The notes below the pieces were generated by a model, which saw only the letters and a list, made by a program, of their open reading frames with translations, had not been told where the DNA came from and did no database searches. Positions 1-7,480 of a stretch of DNA of 64,000 bases are shown here, one piece after another; positions within the stretch are counted from its first letter, which is position 1, and each line of letters opens with the position of its first letter. This DNA comes from Allofournierella massiliensis (GTDB lineage: Bacteria; Bacillota; Clostridia; Oscillospirales; Ruminococcaceae): assembly GCF_004345265.1 (NCBI RefSeq), contig NZ_SLUM01000016.1, positions 37,431 to 101,430 on the forward strand, in the 5' to 3' direction. A program made the position numbers and the translations under genes.

Positions 1-191
1 AGGCCATGGACTACATGGCCCAGAACGTGGAGAACAACCCGGCCTGGCAGCAGCTGACCGCGGTGCAGAATGACCGCTGCCTGACCCTGCCCAAGGATCT
101 GTTCCACTACAAGCCCAATGCGCGCTGGGGGGAGAGCTATGCATATCTTGCCAAGATCCTTTACCCGGACCTTGCCGGCCAGATCGGCTAA
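1..191 (+). CDS. ABC transporter substrate-binding protein, C-terminal end (5' partial)
   Basis: An open frame enters from the left edge (first full codon at 3) and stops with TAA at 189-191, leaving about 62 C-terminal residues. Nothing in the fragment is diagnostic by itself. The call rests on context: it sits immediately before a FecCD-type permease and a FecE-type ATPase, where the binding protein for an iron-siderophore, heme or corrinoid importer is normally encoded. The closing residues (AYLAKILYPDL) resemble the C-terminal helix of FepB/FhuD-like proteins, in which genomic position and the substrate lobe usually end with an AK-hydrophobic-YP pattern. The substrate cannot be read. The downstream permease frame begins inside this gene, implying translational coupling. 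Confidence 0.7.
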   Translation, partial: AMDYMAQNVENNPAWQQLTAVQNDRCLTLPKDLFHYKPNARWGESYAYLAKILYPDLAGQIG

Positions 192-1179
192 GGGCAAGCT
201 GACCGTATTGTTGGTGCTGGCGGCTGCGGCGCTGATCGCTGCGGTGATCAGCCTGTGCAGCGGCAGCCAGTCCCTTTCGCTGGGGCAGCTGTGGCAGGTG
301 CTTTGCACCGGCGACACCGGCTCCACCACCTGGCGTATCTTCGTGTATGTGCGCCTGCCCCGCACGCTGGCCTGTATGCTGGCGGGCCTTGCGCTGGCGG
401 TGGCGGGCGCCCTCATTCAGGGGGTGCTGAACAACGCCATGGCCAGCCCCAATGTGATCGGCGTGAACTCCGGCGCAGGTTTTTTTGCCATCGCGGCGGC
501 CACGCTGCTGCCCGGTGTGCCGGGAATCATGGCGGCGGCCGCCTTTCTGGGCGCTCTGCTCACCACCCTGTTCATCTACGGCCTTGCGGCAAAGGCGGGG
601 CTCTCCCGGGTCACGCTGGTGTTGGCGGGCATCGCGGTGAGCGGCATTCTTTCCGCCGGCATCGACACCATCACCCTGCTCTATCCGGATCAGGTGGTGG
701 GGGCCACCGGCTTCATGACCGGCAGCTTTTCCGGCGTGGCGCTCACCTCGCTTTGGCCGGCAGCCGCCTACATCGGCGCTGGCTTTGTGCTGGCGCTGTT
801 TCTGGCGGCGGATCTGGACCTGCTTCAGCTGGGGGAGGAGACCGCCTCCTCGCTGGGCATGCGGGTGGGCCTTGTGCGCTTTCTGTGCATTCTGGCCTCC
901 AGCCTGCTGGCGGGTGCGGCGGTGAGCTTCGCGGGTCTGTTGGGATTTGTGGGCCTGCTGGTGCCCCACGCGGCCCGGCGGCTGGTGGGCGGCGGCAACC
1001 GGTTTCTGCTGCCAGCTTCGGCACTGCTGGGCATGGCCTTCGTGCTGGGATGTGACAGTCTGGGTCGGGTGCTGTTTGCCCCCTTCGAGCTGCCGGTGGG
1101 TATCCTCATGTCGTTCCTGGGCGGGCCGTTTTTTCTGTTTTTGCTGTTGCGCCAGAAAAGGAGCCGGGTCTATGATTGA
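139..1179 (+). CDS. FecCD-family ABC transporter permease (iron/siderophore or corrinoid uptake)
   Basis: A polytopic membrane protein of about 346 residues, the usual size for BtuC/FecCD permeases. Recognisable family stretches are the early VRLPRTLACMLAGLALAVAG block, the GVNSGAGF segment following NNAMASPNVIG, and GLLGFVGLLVPHAARRLVG near the C-terminus, which forms the ATPase-coupling loop in BtuC-type permeases. About ten hydrophobic segments are visible. The start is uncertain: ATG at 139 has a GGGGAG-like ribosome site just upstream, ATG at 118 is in the same frame, and both overlap the preceding gene. It overlaps the downstream ATPase by 8 bases. Together with the flanking genes it should import an iron chelate or vitamin B12-like compound; substrate is not determinable. 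Confidence 0.9.
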   Translation: MHILPRSFTRTLPARSAKGKLTVLLVLAAAALIAAVISLCSGSQSLSLGQLWQVLCTGDTGSTTWRIFVYVRLPRTLACMLAGLALAVAGALIQGVLNNAMASPNVIGVNSGAGFFAIAAATLLPGVPGIMAAAAFLGALLTTLFIYGLAAKAGLSRVTLVLAGIAVSGILSAGIDTITLLYPDQVVGATGFMTGSFSGVALTSLWPAAAYIGAGFVLALFLAADLDLLQLGEETASSLGMRVGLVRFLCILASSLLAGAAVSFAGLLGFVGLLVPHAARRLVGGGNRFLLPASALLGMAFVLGCDSLGRVLFAPFELPVGILMSFLGGPFFLFLLLRQKRSRVYD

Positions 1180-1930
1180 ATTGAACCATATCACCGCCGG
1201 CTATCAGGGCGGCGTGGTCCTGCGGGATGTGTCGCTCACCATCCCCGCCGGGCGCATCACCACCCTGATCGGCCCCAACGGCTGCGGCAAAACCACCCTG
1301 TTGCGGGTGGCGGCACGGCAGCTGACCCCTTCCGCCGGTCAGGTGCTGGCGGCGGGCCGCCCGGCCGGGGATTACGACCGACGGGAGTTTGCCCGGTTTG
1401 CCTCGCTGATGCCCCAGGTGCGGGACGTGCCTGCCATCACGGTGGAAAGCCTTGTGGCCCACGGGCGGTTTCCCTATCTGGGCCTTTCCCGCCGCATGCG
1501 CCCGGAGGACCGGCAGAAGGTGGCCGAGGCCATGCGGGCTGCCGGAGTGGAGGACTGGCGCGGTCGGGATCTGCGGGAGCTTTCCGGCGGCGAGCGACAG
1601 CGGGCCTACATCGCCATGGCACTGGCGCAGGACACACAGGTCATCCTGCTGGACGAACCCACCACTTATCTGGACCTGGGGGTTCAGTTCGAAATCCTGA
1701 GCCTGCTGCAGCGGCTGAACGAGCAGGGTAAGACCATCGTGATGGTGCTGCACGATCTGGCGCAGGCGCTGCGGGTGAGCCACCATATCGCCCTGATGGA
1801 AGCCGGGCAGCTGGTGGCCTTTGAAACGCCGGAGCAGATGTTCCGCTCCGGCCGCATCGACCGGGTGTTCGGTGTGCGCGGCCACCGGGACGAAGCGGGG
1901 GAATATTACTTTACCCCCGCAAACAAGTGA
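1172..1930 (+). CDS. FecE-type ABC transporter ATP-binding protein
   Basis: A 252-residue ATPase of the iron-siderophore/B12 importer class. Walker A (GPNGCGKTT, residues about 32-40), the ABC signature (LSGGERQR) and Walker B (VILLDEPTTYLDL) followed by the switch histidine in VLHDL are all intact, so it should be catalytically active. The ATG at 1172 overlaps the end of the permease gene, the standard arrangement for translational coupling, and the N-terminus MIELNHITAGY is typical for the family. It energises transport by the upstream permease. It is the last gene of the operon; a strong perfect hairpin (1962-2008) lies 31 bases downstream. Confidence 0.93.
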   Translation: MIELNHITAGYQGGVVLRDVSLTIPAGRITTLIGPNGCGKTTLLRVAARQLTPSAGQVLAAGRPAGDYDRREFARFASLMPQVRDVPAITVESLVAHGRFPYLGLSRRMRPEDRQKVAEAMRAAGVEDWRGRDLRELSGGERQRAYIAMALAQDTQVILLDEPTTYLDLGVQFEILSLLQRLNEQGKTIVMVLHDLAQALRVSHHIALMEAGQLVAFETPEQMFRSGRIDRVFGVRGHRDEAGEYYFTPANK

Positions 1931-1961
1931 ATCTCTGCGCCTGCTGCGGGCGCAGCCCGTA

Positions 1962-2008
1962 TTCGGGGCAGCTTTTGTGACTTTGTCAGTTGCAAAAGCT
2001 GCCCCGAA
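1962..2008. terminator. Perfect 16-bp inverted repeat after the iron-transport operon
   Basis: Arms 1962-1977 and 1993-2008 are exactly complementary over 16 bases with a 15-base loop. It ends the fecBCD-like operon, so a transcription-stop role is likely, but there is no T tract on the plus strand (the following bases are purine/A rich), so it may instead be a factor-dependent stop, a 3'-end stabiliser, or an operator for the gene at 2108. Confidence 0.55.
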
Positions 2009-2107
2009 AGGCGTAATATAAAAGTATAAATTTCAAAGCGCGGTCGAACCGGGGCCCTTGCCTGCCTGCGGACGACCGTTTCTTTGCGTAAAAGAGGTTG
2101 GAGAAAA

Positions 2108-2515
2108 ATGAAGATCGCAGTTACTTATGAAAACGGCAATGTATTCCAGCATTTCGGCCACACCGAGCAGTTCAAGCTGTATCAGGTGGAGGGTAAGCAG
2201 ATTACCGGCAGCCAGGTGGTGGACACCAACGGCCAGGGCCACGGCGCGCTGGCGGGCTTTCTGCAGGCTCAGGGCGTGCAGGTGCTGATCTGCGGCGGCA
2301 TCGGCGGCGGCGCACGTCAGGCGCTGGCGCAGGCGGGCATCGCGGTGTATGCGGGCGCGGCCGGCAGCACCGATGCGGCGGTGGAGCAGCTGCTGCAGGG
2401 CACTCTGCCCCAGAACGGGGACGTGACCTGCAATCACCACCATGAGGAAGGTGAAGGCCACGACTGCGGCAGCCACGGCGCTTCTCACAGCTGCGGCGGT
2501 CACTGCCACGGCTGA
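2108..2515 (+). CDS. NifB/NifX-family (dinitrogenase iron-molybdenum cofactor type) protein with His/Cys-rich tail
   Basis: A 135-residue protein. Residues 1-105 match the small NifX/NafY-like cofactor-binding fold (MKIAVTYENG start, the FGHTEQF segment, and the LICGGIGGGA loop). The last 30 residues are loaded with His and Cys (HHHEEGEGHDCG, SHSCGGHCHG), which suggests metal binding. No nitrogenase genes are near, so a role in nitrogen fixation is unlikely; stand-alone family members in anaerobes are thought to carry or sense Fe-S or metal clusters. ATG at 2108 is preceded by GGTTGGAGA. It is 36 bases upstream of, and probably cotranscribed with, the large flavo/Fe-S fusion protein, hinting that the two act on the same sulfur or Fe-S chemistry. 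Confidence 0.82.
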   Translation: MKIAVTYENGNVFQHFGHTEQFKLYQVEGKQITGSQVVDTNGQGHGALAGFLQAQGVQVLICGGIGGGARQALAQAGIAVYAGAAGSTDAAVEQLLQGTLPQNGDVTCNHHHEEGEGHDCGSHGASHSCGGHCHG

Positions 2516-2551
2516 TCCGTCAGGCGTTTTGAGAGAGCAGGAGGAAATGCA

Positions 2552-5134
2552 ATGAAGGTATTGATTCTGGGCGGCGTTGCCGCCGGTACCAAGGCCGCTG
2601 CCAAGATCAAACGGCAGGACCAGTCCGCGGATGTGACCATTCTGGTCAAGGACCGGGACATCTCCTATGCGGGCTGCGGCCTGCCCTACTATGTGGGCGG
2701 CCTGATCGAAACCCGTGGCGAGCTGATTGTGAACACCCCGCAGAAGTACACCGCCCTCACCGGGGCCAGGGTGCTCACCGGCCGGGAGGCCGTGGGCCTG
2801 AACGCGGCGGCCAAAACCGTGACTGCCAAAAACCTGACCAGCGGGGAAACCGAGACCTACGAATACGATTCTCTGATCATCGCCACCGGTGCATCCAGCG
2901 TGATTCCGCCCATCGAGGGCGCGGCCCAGCAGGGCGTGTTCAAGCTGCGCACCCCGGACGACGCCATTGCCCTGCGCGGCTATCTGGAGCAGAACACCGC
3001 GAAAAAGGCTGTGGTCATCGGCGGCGGCTTCATTGGTCTGGAGGCTGCGGAAAATCTGCTGGCCCAGGGCCTGAGTGTGACCGTGATCGACGTGGCGGGC
3101 CAGATCATGCCCGGCGTGCTGGATGCGGAAATGGCGGACTTTGCCCGCAAGAAGCTGCAGGCCGCCGGTATCCGGGTGATGACCGGCACCGCGGCCCAGG
3201 CCATTCTGGGCGATGGTCGGGTCACCGCCGTGAAAACCGAAGCGGGCACCCTGCCTGCCGATGTTGTGGTGGTGAGCGCGGGCATCCGACCCAACACCGC
3301 ATTTCTGGAGGGCAGCGGCCTGGAGATGGTCAAGGGTACCATCCCGGTGGATGGCCAGCTGCGCACCAACCTGCCGGACGTGTACGCCGCCGGCGACTGC
3401 GCTCTGGTGACCAACCGGCTCACCGGCGCGGCCCAGTGGTCGCCCATGGGCTCCTCCGCCAACATGGAAGGCCGCACGCTGGCGCTGGCTTTGACCGGCG
3501 AGAACAAGCGTTACCCCGGCGTGCTGGGCACCGGTGTGGTCAAGCTGCCCGGCCTGAACTGCGGCCGCACCGGCCTGACCGAGGCTGCCGCCCGTCAGGC
3601 GGGCTACGACGTGGCCACCGCCCTGATGGTCAGCGACGACAAGGCCCATTATTACCCGGATTCCGCCTGGTTTGCCACCAAGCTCATCGCGGACAAGGCA
3701 ACCCACAAGCTGCTGGGCATTCAGGTGCTGGGCCCCGGCGCGGTGGACAAGATGGTGGACATCGCGGTGACCGGCATCTCCATGGGTGCCGCGCTGGAGG
3801 ACTTTGACAATCTGGATCTGGCCTACGCGCCGCCCTTCTCCACCGCCATCCATCCCTTTGTGCAGGCGGTGTATCTGCTGGAAAACAAGCTGGAGGGTAA
3901 GATCAACAGCATCACCCCCGCCGAGTATCAGGCGGGCGCGGCCAAGGGCTATCGGGTGGTGGATGCCGCCCCGGCCCCCGCGGTTCACGGCGCAACCTTC
4001 GTGCAGCTGGAAACTCTGAACGGCCCGGTGGAGGGTCTGGATAAGGACGACAAACTGCTGATCGTGTGCAGCAAGGGTAAGCGCGCCTACTTCATGCAGA
4101 ACCGGCTGCGCAGCTACGGCTATACCAACACACTGGTGCTGGAAGGTGCCACCTTCTTCAACGACGTGCGGGTGGAAACCGTGGGCGCAAAGGTATCGCC
4201 CGCCGAGGTCACCCGGGTGAAGGCTCTGGGCTTTTTGTGGGACAAACGTACCCCGGACAAGTTCAACGGCCGTGTGATCACCCGCAACGGCAAGCTCACC
4301 GCCGCCGAGCAGATGGTGGTGGCTCAGGCCGCCGAGAAGTTCGGCAGCGGCGAGGTGACCATGACCAGCCGCCTGACGCTGGAGATTCAGGGCGTGCCCT
4401 TCGCCAACATCGAGCCCCTGCGGGAGTTCCTGCTGAACGCCGGCCTGGAAATGGGCGGCACCGGCAGCAAGGTGCGCCCGGTGGTTTCCTGCAAGGGTAC
4501 CACCTGCCAGTACGGCCTGATCGACACCTTTGATCTGTCTCAGGAGATTCACGAGCGGTTCTATAAGGGCTACCATGAGGTCAAGCTGCCCCACAAGTTC
4601 AAGATCGCCGTGGGCGGCTGCCCCAACAACTGTGTCAAGCCGGATCTGAACGATCTGGGCGTGATCGGTCAGCGCATTCCCCAGATTCAGCTGGACAAGT
4701 GCCGCGGCTGCAAGGTCTGCCAGATCGAGGAAACCTGCCCCCTCAACGTGGCAAAGATGGAGAACGGCAAGATTCACATCGACCCCGAGGCCTGCAACCA
4801 CTGCGGCCGCTGCGTGGGCAAGTGCCCCTTCAAGGCGGTGGAGGACCACATCGACGGTTACCGCATCTACATCGGCGGCCGCTGGGGCAAGAAGGTGGCT
4901 CAGGGCCGTTATCTGGACAAGGTGTTCACTGACCGGCAGGAAGTGCTGGATGTGATCGAAAAGGCCATTCTGCTGTTCCGTGAACAGGGCATCACCGGCG
5001 AGCGCTTTGCCGACACCGTGGCCCGCATCGGCTTTGAAGAGGTGCAGCGCCAGCTGCTGGACAACCAGCTTCTGGCCCGCAAGCAGGAAAATCTGGCGGC
5101 TCAGAAGCACATGAAGGGCGGCGCCACCTGCTGA
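2552..5134 (+). CDS. Multidomain flavoprotein: CoA-disulfide-reductase-like, rhodanese-like, siroheme/Fe-S reductase-like and ferredoxin domains
   Basis: An 860-residue fusion. Residues 1-450 form a pyridine-nucleotide-disulfide reductase (GGVAAG dinucleotide motif at 7-12; redox cysteine C42 in SYAGCGLPYYVGG as in CoA-disulfide/NADH oxidases; second GGGFIGLE dinucleotide site; AGDCA FAD motif). Residues about 480-550 look rhodanese-like with C506 in VCSKGKRA. Residues about 560-710 resemble one sulfite/nitrite-reductase half with cluster cysteines C647, C652, C690 and C694; the first pair is CX4C, whereas the common siroheme pattern is CX5C. Two 4Fe-4S sites follow (C717/C720/C723/C729 and C748/C751/C754/C758). 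The assembly suggests NAD(P)H-driven electron flow through FAD and clusters to a sulfur substrate such as persulfide, polysulfide or sulfite. That substrate is inference. SD GAGCAGGAGG precedes the ATG. Confidence 0.85.
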   Translation: MKVLILGGVAAGTKAAAKIKRQDQSADVTILVKDRDISYAGCGLPYYVGGLIETRGELIVNTPQKYTALTGARVLTGREAVGLNAAAKTVTAKNLTSGETETYEYDSLIIATGASSVIPPIEGAAQQGVFKLRTPDDAIALRGYLEQNTAKKAVVIGGGFIGLEAAENLLAQGLSVTVIDVAGQIMPGVLDAEMADFARKKLQAAGIRVMTGTAAQAILGDGRVTAVKTEAGTLPADVVVVSAGIRPNTAFLEGSGLEMVKGTIPVDGQLRTNLPDVYAAGDCALVTNRLTGAAQWSPMGSSANMEGRTLALALTGENKRYPGVLGTGVVKLPGLNCGRTGLTEAAARQAGYDVATALMVSDDKAHYYPDSAWFATKLIADKATHKLLGIQVLGPGAVDKMVDIAVTGISMGAALEDFDNLDLAYAPPFSTAIHPFVQAVYLLENKLEGKINSITPAEYQAGAAKGYRVVDAAPAPAVHGATFVQLETLNGPVEGLDKDDKLLIVCSKGKRAYFMQNRLRSYGYTNTLVLEGATFFNDVRVETVGAKVSPAEVTRVKALGFLWDKRTPDKFNGRVITRNGKLTAAEQMVVAQAAEKFGSGEVTMTSRLTLEIQGVPFANIEPLREFLLNAGLEMGGTGSKVRPVVSCKGTTCQYGLIDTFDLSQEIHERFYKGYHEVKLPHKFKIAVGGCPNNCVKPDLNDLGVIGQRIPQIQLDKCRGCKVCQIEETCPLNVAKMENGKIHIDPEACNHCGRCVGKCPFKAVEDHIDGYRIYIGGRWGKKVAQGRYLDKVFTDRQEVLDVIEKAILLFREQGITGERFADTVARIGFEEVQRQLLDNQLLARKQENLAAQKHMKGGATC

Positions 5135-5173
5135 TCGGGCAGGGGAGTTTTTCGCTTTCGACACACACTGAAC

Positions 5174-5208
5174 AAACGGCGCATCCCGGTTCCGGGGTGC
5201 GCCGTTTT
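5174..5208 (+). terminator. Rho-independent terminator after the flavo/Fe-S fusion gene
   Basis: Arms AAACGGCGCA-TCCC and GGGG-TGCGCCGTTT pair with one wobble around a short loop and end in TTTT, about 40 bases after the stop codon. Confidence 0.85.
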
Positions 5209-5261
5209 GGTGTAAAAGTTGTAAAAAATGGAGAAAAGACGCATAAATTGGCTGGATTCTC

Positions 5262-5295
5262 TTGACTTTGAACACCGTTCGCGCGATGATATACA
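5262..5295 (+). promoter_or_regulatory. Probable sigma-A promoter for the glycosyltransferase gene
   Basis: TTGACT at 5262 and TTGAAC at 5268 lie upstream of TATACA at 5290; the second pairing gives a 16-base spacer. The start codon is about 100 bases further on, so the transcript has a substantial leader with no structure I recognise. Confidence 0.5.
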
Positions 5296-5398
5296 GGTAA
5301 CATTGTGTCAATTTTATGACCAGAATCAGCTTGCGGCCCGGCTCGGCCCCCCTTCTTTCGGGCGGCGGACGGCAAATCAATACAAAGGTGTGTGAAAC

Positions 5399-6415
5399 AT
5401 GAAACTGTTATCGATCGCAGTGCCCTGCTTCAACTCGCAGAACTATATGCGCCATTGCGTGGATACTCTGCTCACCGGCGGCGATGAGGTGGAGATCCTG
5501 ATCGTGAACGACGGCTCCAAGGACGATACCGCCGCCATCGCGGATGAATACGAACGGCTGTACCCCGGCATTGTGCGTGCGGTACATCAGGAGAACGGCG
5601 GTCACGGTGCGGCGGTAATGGCCGGACTGAAGAACGCTCAGGGCCGTTACTTCAAGGTTGTGGACAGCGACGACTGGGTGGACGAGGAAGCCTATGCCAA
5701 GATTCTGTGCGCCTTGCGTAATTTTGTGCACGGTGGCCAGGAAGTGGATCTGGTGGTGAGCAACTTTGTATACGATAAGGTGGGCGCCCGCCATAAAAAG
5801 GTGATGAGCTACGCCAACGCCCTGCCTGAGGAACAGGTGATCGGCTGGGATCAGGTGGGCCGCTTCCACAAGGGCCAGTACATCCTGATGCACTCGGTGA
5901 TCTATCGCACCCAGCTGCTGATCGACAGCGGCCTGGATCTGCCCCGCCACACCTTCTATGTGGATAACCTGTTTGTGTATGTTCCCATGCAGTGTGTGAA
6001 GAGCATCTACTACATCAACGTGGATTTCTACCATTACTTCATTGGCCGGGACGACCAGTCCGTGAACGAGAGCGTGATGATCAAGCGCATTGATCAGCAG
6101 ATCAAGGTAAACAAGCTGATGTTAAAGCAGGTACGCCTGCAGGGCATCAAGAACACCCGCCTGCGCCAGTATCTGTATAATTATCTGGAAATCATCACGG
6201 TGGTTTCCTCCATTCTGATGATCCGCAGCGGTACTGCCGAGAATCTGGCCAAAAAGCAGGAGCTGTGGGATTACATCAAGGCGAACGATCCCTGGGCGTA
6301 CTATCGTCTGCGCCGGGGCATCATGGGGCAGGCCATGAACTGGAACAGCCCGGTGGGCCGTGCTTTTGCGGTGACCGCCTACAAGATCAGCCAGAAGATC
6401 TTCGGCTTCAACTGA
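5399..6415 (+). CDS. Family 2 glycosyltransferase
   Basis: A 338-residue GT-A fold transferase. The N-terminus (LLSIAVPCFNSQNY) and EILIVNDGSKDDT form the nucleotide-sugar site, and VVDSDDWVDE carries the metal-binding DXD-type motif. The remaining 200 residues are basic and aromatic with no clear transmembrane helix, so it probably works at the inner face of the membrane on a lipid-linked or teichoic/exopolysaccharide acceptor. It stands alone between its own promoter (5262-5295) and terminator (6435-6472), with no neighbouring polysaccharide genes to suggest a particular product. ATG at 5399 follows AAAGGTGTGTGAA. Confidence 0.88.
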   Translation: MKLLSIAVPCFNSQNYMRHCVDTLLTGGDEVEILIVNDGSKDDTAAIADEYERLYPGIVRAVHQENGGHGAAVMAGLKNAQGRYFKVVDSDDWVDEEAYAKILCALRNFVHGGQEVDLVVSNFVYDKVGARHKKVMSYANALPEEQVIGWDQVGRFHKGQYILMHSVIYRTQLLIDSGLDLPRHTFYVDNLFVYVPMQCVKSIYYINVDFYHYFIGRDDQSVNESVMIKRIDQQIKVNKLMLKQVRLQGIKNTRLRQYLYNYLEIITVVSSILMIRSGTAENLAKKQELWDYIKANDPWAYYRLRRGIMGQAMNWNSPVGRAFAVTAYKISQKIFGFN

Positions 6416-6434
6416 GCCATTTGAAAACGTAGTT

Positions 6435-6472
6435 CAACTCCCCTGAAGCAATGCTTTGGGGGAGTTGTTTTC
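6435..6472 (+). terminator. Rho-independent terminator after the glycosyltransferase gene
   Basis: CAACTCCCC (6435-6443) pairs with GGGGAGTTG (6459-6467), followed by TTTT. It also marks the left edge of the AT-rich restriction-modification island. Confidence 0.85.
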
Positions 6473-6533
6473 AGGGCACGCCGGCACCTGTTTTGTTAAA
6501 GCGAGCGAACCAGTGGAAAAACTGGATGGACGG

Positions 6534-6562
6534 TTGTAGTAGATAACTTTGTGTGTTACAAT
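6534..6562 (+). promoter_or_regulatory. Promoter of the restriction-modification island
   Basis: TTGTAG at 6534-6539 and TACAAT at 6557-6562 with a 17-base spacer. The methylase ATG is at 6618, giving a leader of roughly 50 bases. Confidence 0.6.
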
Positions 6563-6617
6563 AAAAATGGGTTGTTTTGAGTATTTCTTTTTAAACTTTA
6601 GAAAGCGAGGTGTACGG

Positions 6618-7466
6618 ATGAACCCGGTTTTGAAATATCGTGGAGGAAAATCGAGGGAAATTCCTCGCTTTCTTCAATATATACCAAATGATTTTAACCG
6701 CTATATTGAGCCTTTTTTTGGCGGTGGAGCTGTTTTCTTTTATCTTGAGCCCGATAATTCGATTATCAATGATGCAAATACCAGGTTGATGACGTTTTAT
6801 CAGCAGTTGCGAGACAACTATTCAACTATGCGCACACAACTTGATACGCTTCAACAATTATACGAGGTCAACCAGGCAGAATACAAGAGATTAAAAGCGC
6901 TGACTCCTGACGAGAGGGTTCCTAACGCAAACGAAGCATTATATTATCGTATGAGGGAGTTGTTTAACCATCCTGACAATACCTTTTTAGATGGATCCGT
7001 ATATTTCTTCATTAACAAAACGGCATATTCTGGTATGATTCGGTATAATAACAGCGGAGAATACAATGTTCCGTTTGGCCGTTATCCTAATTTAAATACC
7101 AAATTAGTAACGAGACAGCATAGCGAGTTGCTGCAAAGAGCAGAACTGTTTAATCTTGATTACAATGATATATTCGATATGGCAACAGCAGATGATTTTA
7201 TCTTCCTTGATCCGCCGTATGACTGCGTGTTCAATGATTATGGCAATATCGATATGATGAACGGTTTCGATGAGGCAGAACATAGGCGTTTGGCTGCTGA
7301 TTTTAGAAATTTGCCGTGTCGTGCTCTGATGGTAATAGGAAAAACGCCCTTAACGGAAGAGCTATATGGAGAGTATATATTTGATGAGTATTATAAAAAC
7401 TATTCGGTTAATATAAAAAATCGGTTTAAAAACGATAAAATGCATATTATTGTTAAAAATTATTAA
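6618..7466 (+). CDS. Dam-type DNA adenine-N6 methyltransferase (GATC-class)
   Basis: A 282-residue class-alpha m6A methyltransferase of the Dam/DpnM family. Diagnostic parts are KYRGGKSREIP at 6-16 (AdoMet-site strand), EPFFGGGAVFF at 31-41 (motif I), the NDAN segment at 51-54, and the catalytic DPPY at 198-201. Relatives methylate adenine in GATC. ATG at 6618 was chosen over in-frame codons from 6549 because it opens directly on the conserved MNPVLKYRGGK start and follows a GAGGTG ribosome site. Codon use is strikingly AT-rich compared with all neighbours, a sign of horizontal acquisition. The gene is 14 bases upstream of the endonuclease at 7481, so modification is made first and both are coexpressed. 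Confidence 0.93.
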   Translation: MNPVLKYRGGKSREIPRFLQYIPNDFNRYIEPFFGGGAVFFYLEPDNSIINDANTRLMTFYQQLRDNYSTMRTQLDTLQQLYEVNQAEYKRLKALTPDERVPNANEALYYRMRELFNHPDNTFLDGSVYFFINKTAYSGMIRYNNSGEYNVPFGRYPNLNTKLVTRQHSELLQRAELFNLDYNDIFDMATADDFIFLDPPYDCVFNDYGNIDMMNGFDEAEHRRLAADFRNLPCRALMVIGKTPLTEELYGEYIFDEYYKNYSVNIKNRFKNDKMHIIVKNY

Positions 7467-7480
7467 CGGGAGATGTCGTT

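Noticed and set aside
2108..2515. Nitrogen-fixation role for the NifX-like gene
   Set aside because: No nif structural or assembly genes are in the window, and stand-alone members of this family are common in non-diazotrophs.
2033..5380. A very long minus-strand open frame (over 1100 codons) opposite the NifX-like and redox fusion genes
   Set aside because: It is an antisense shadow of GC-rich, strongly codon-biased plus-strand genes; no ribosome site, and the encoded protein is His/Gln/Leu low-complexity without domains. Similar shadows opposite gdpP, ftsH, the topoisomerases, rnr and others were discounted for the same reason.
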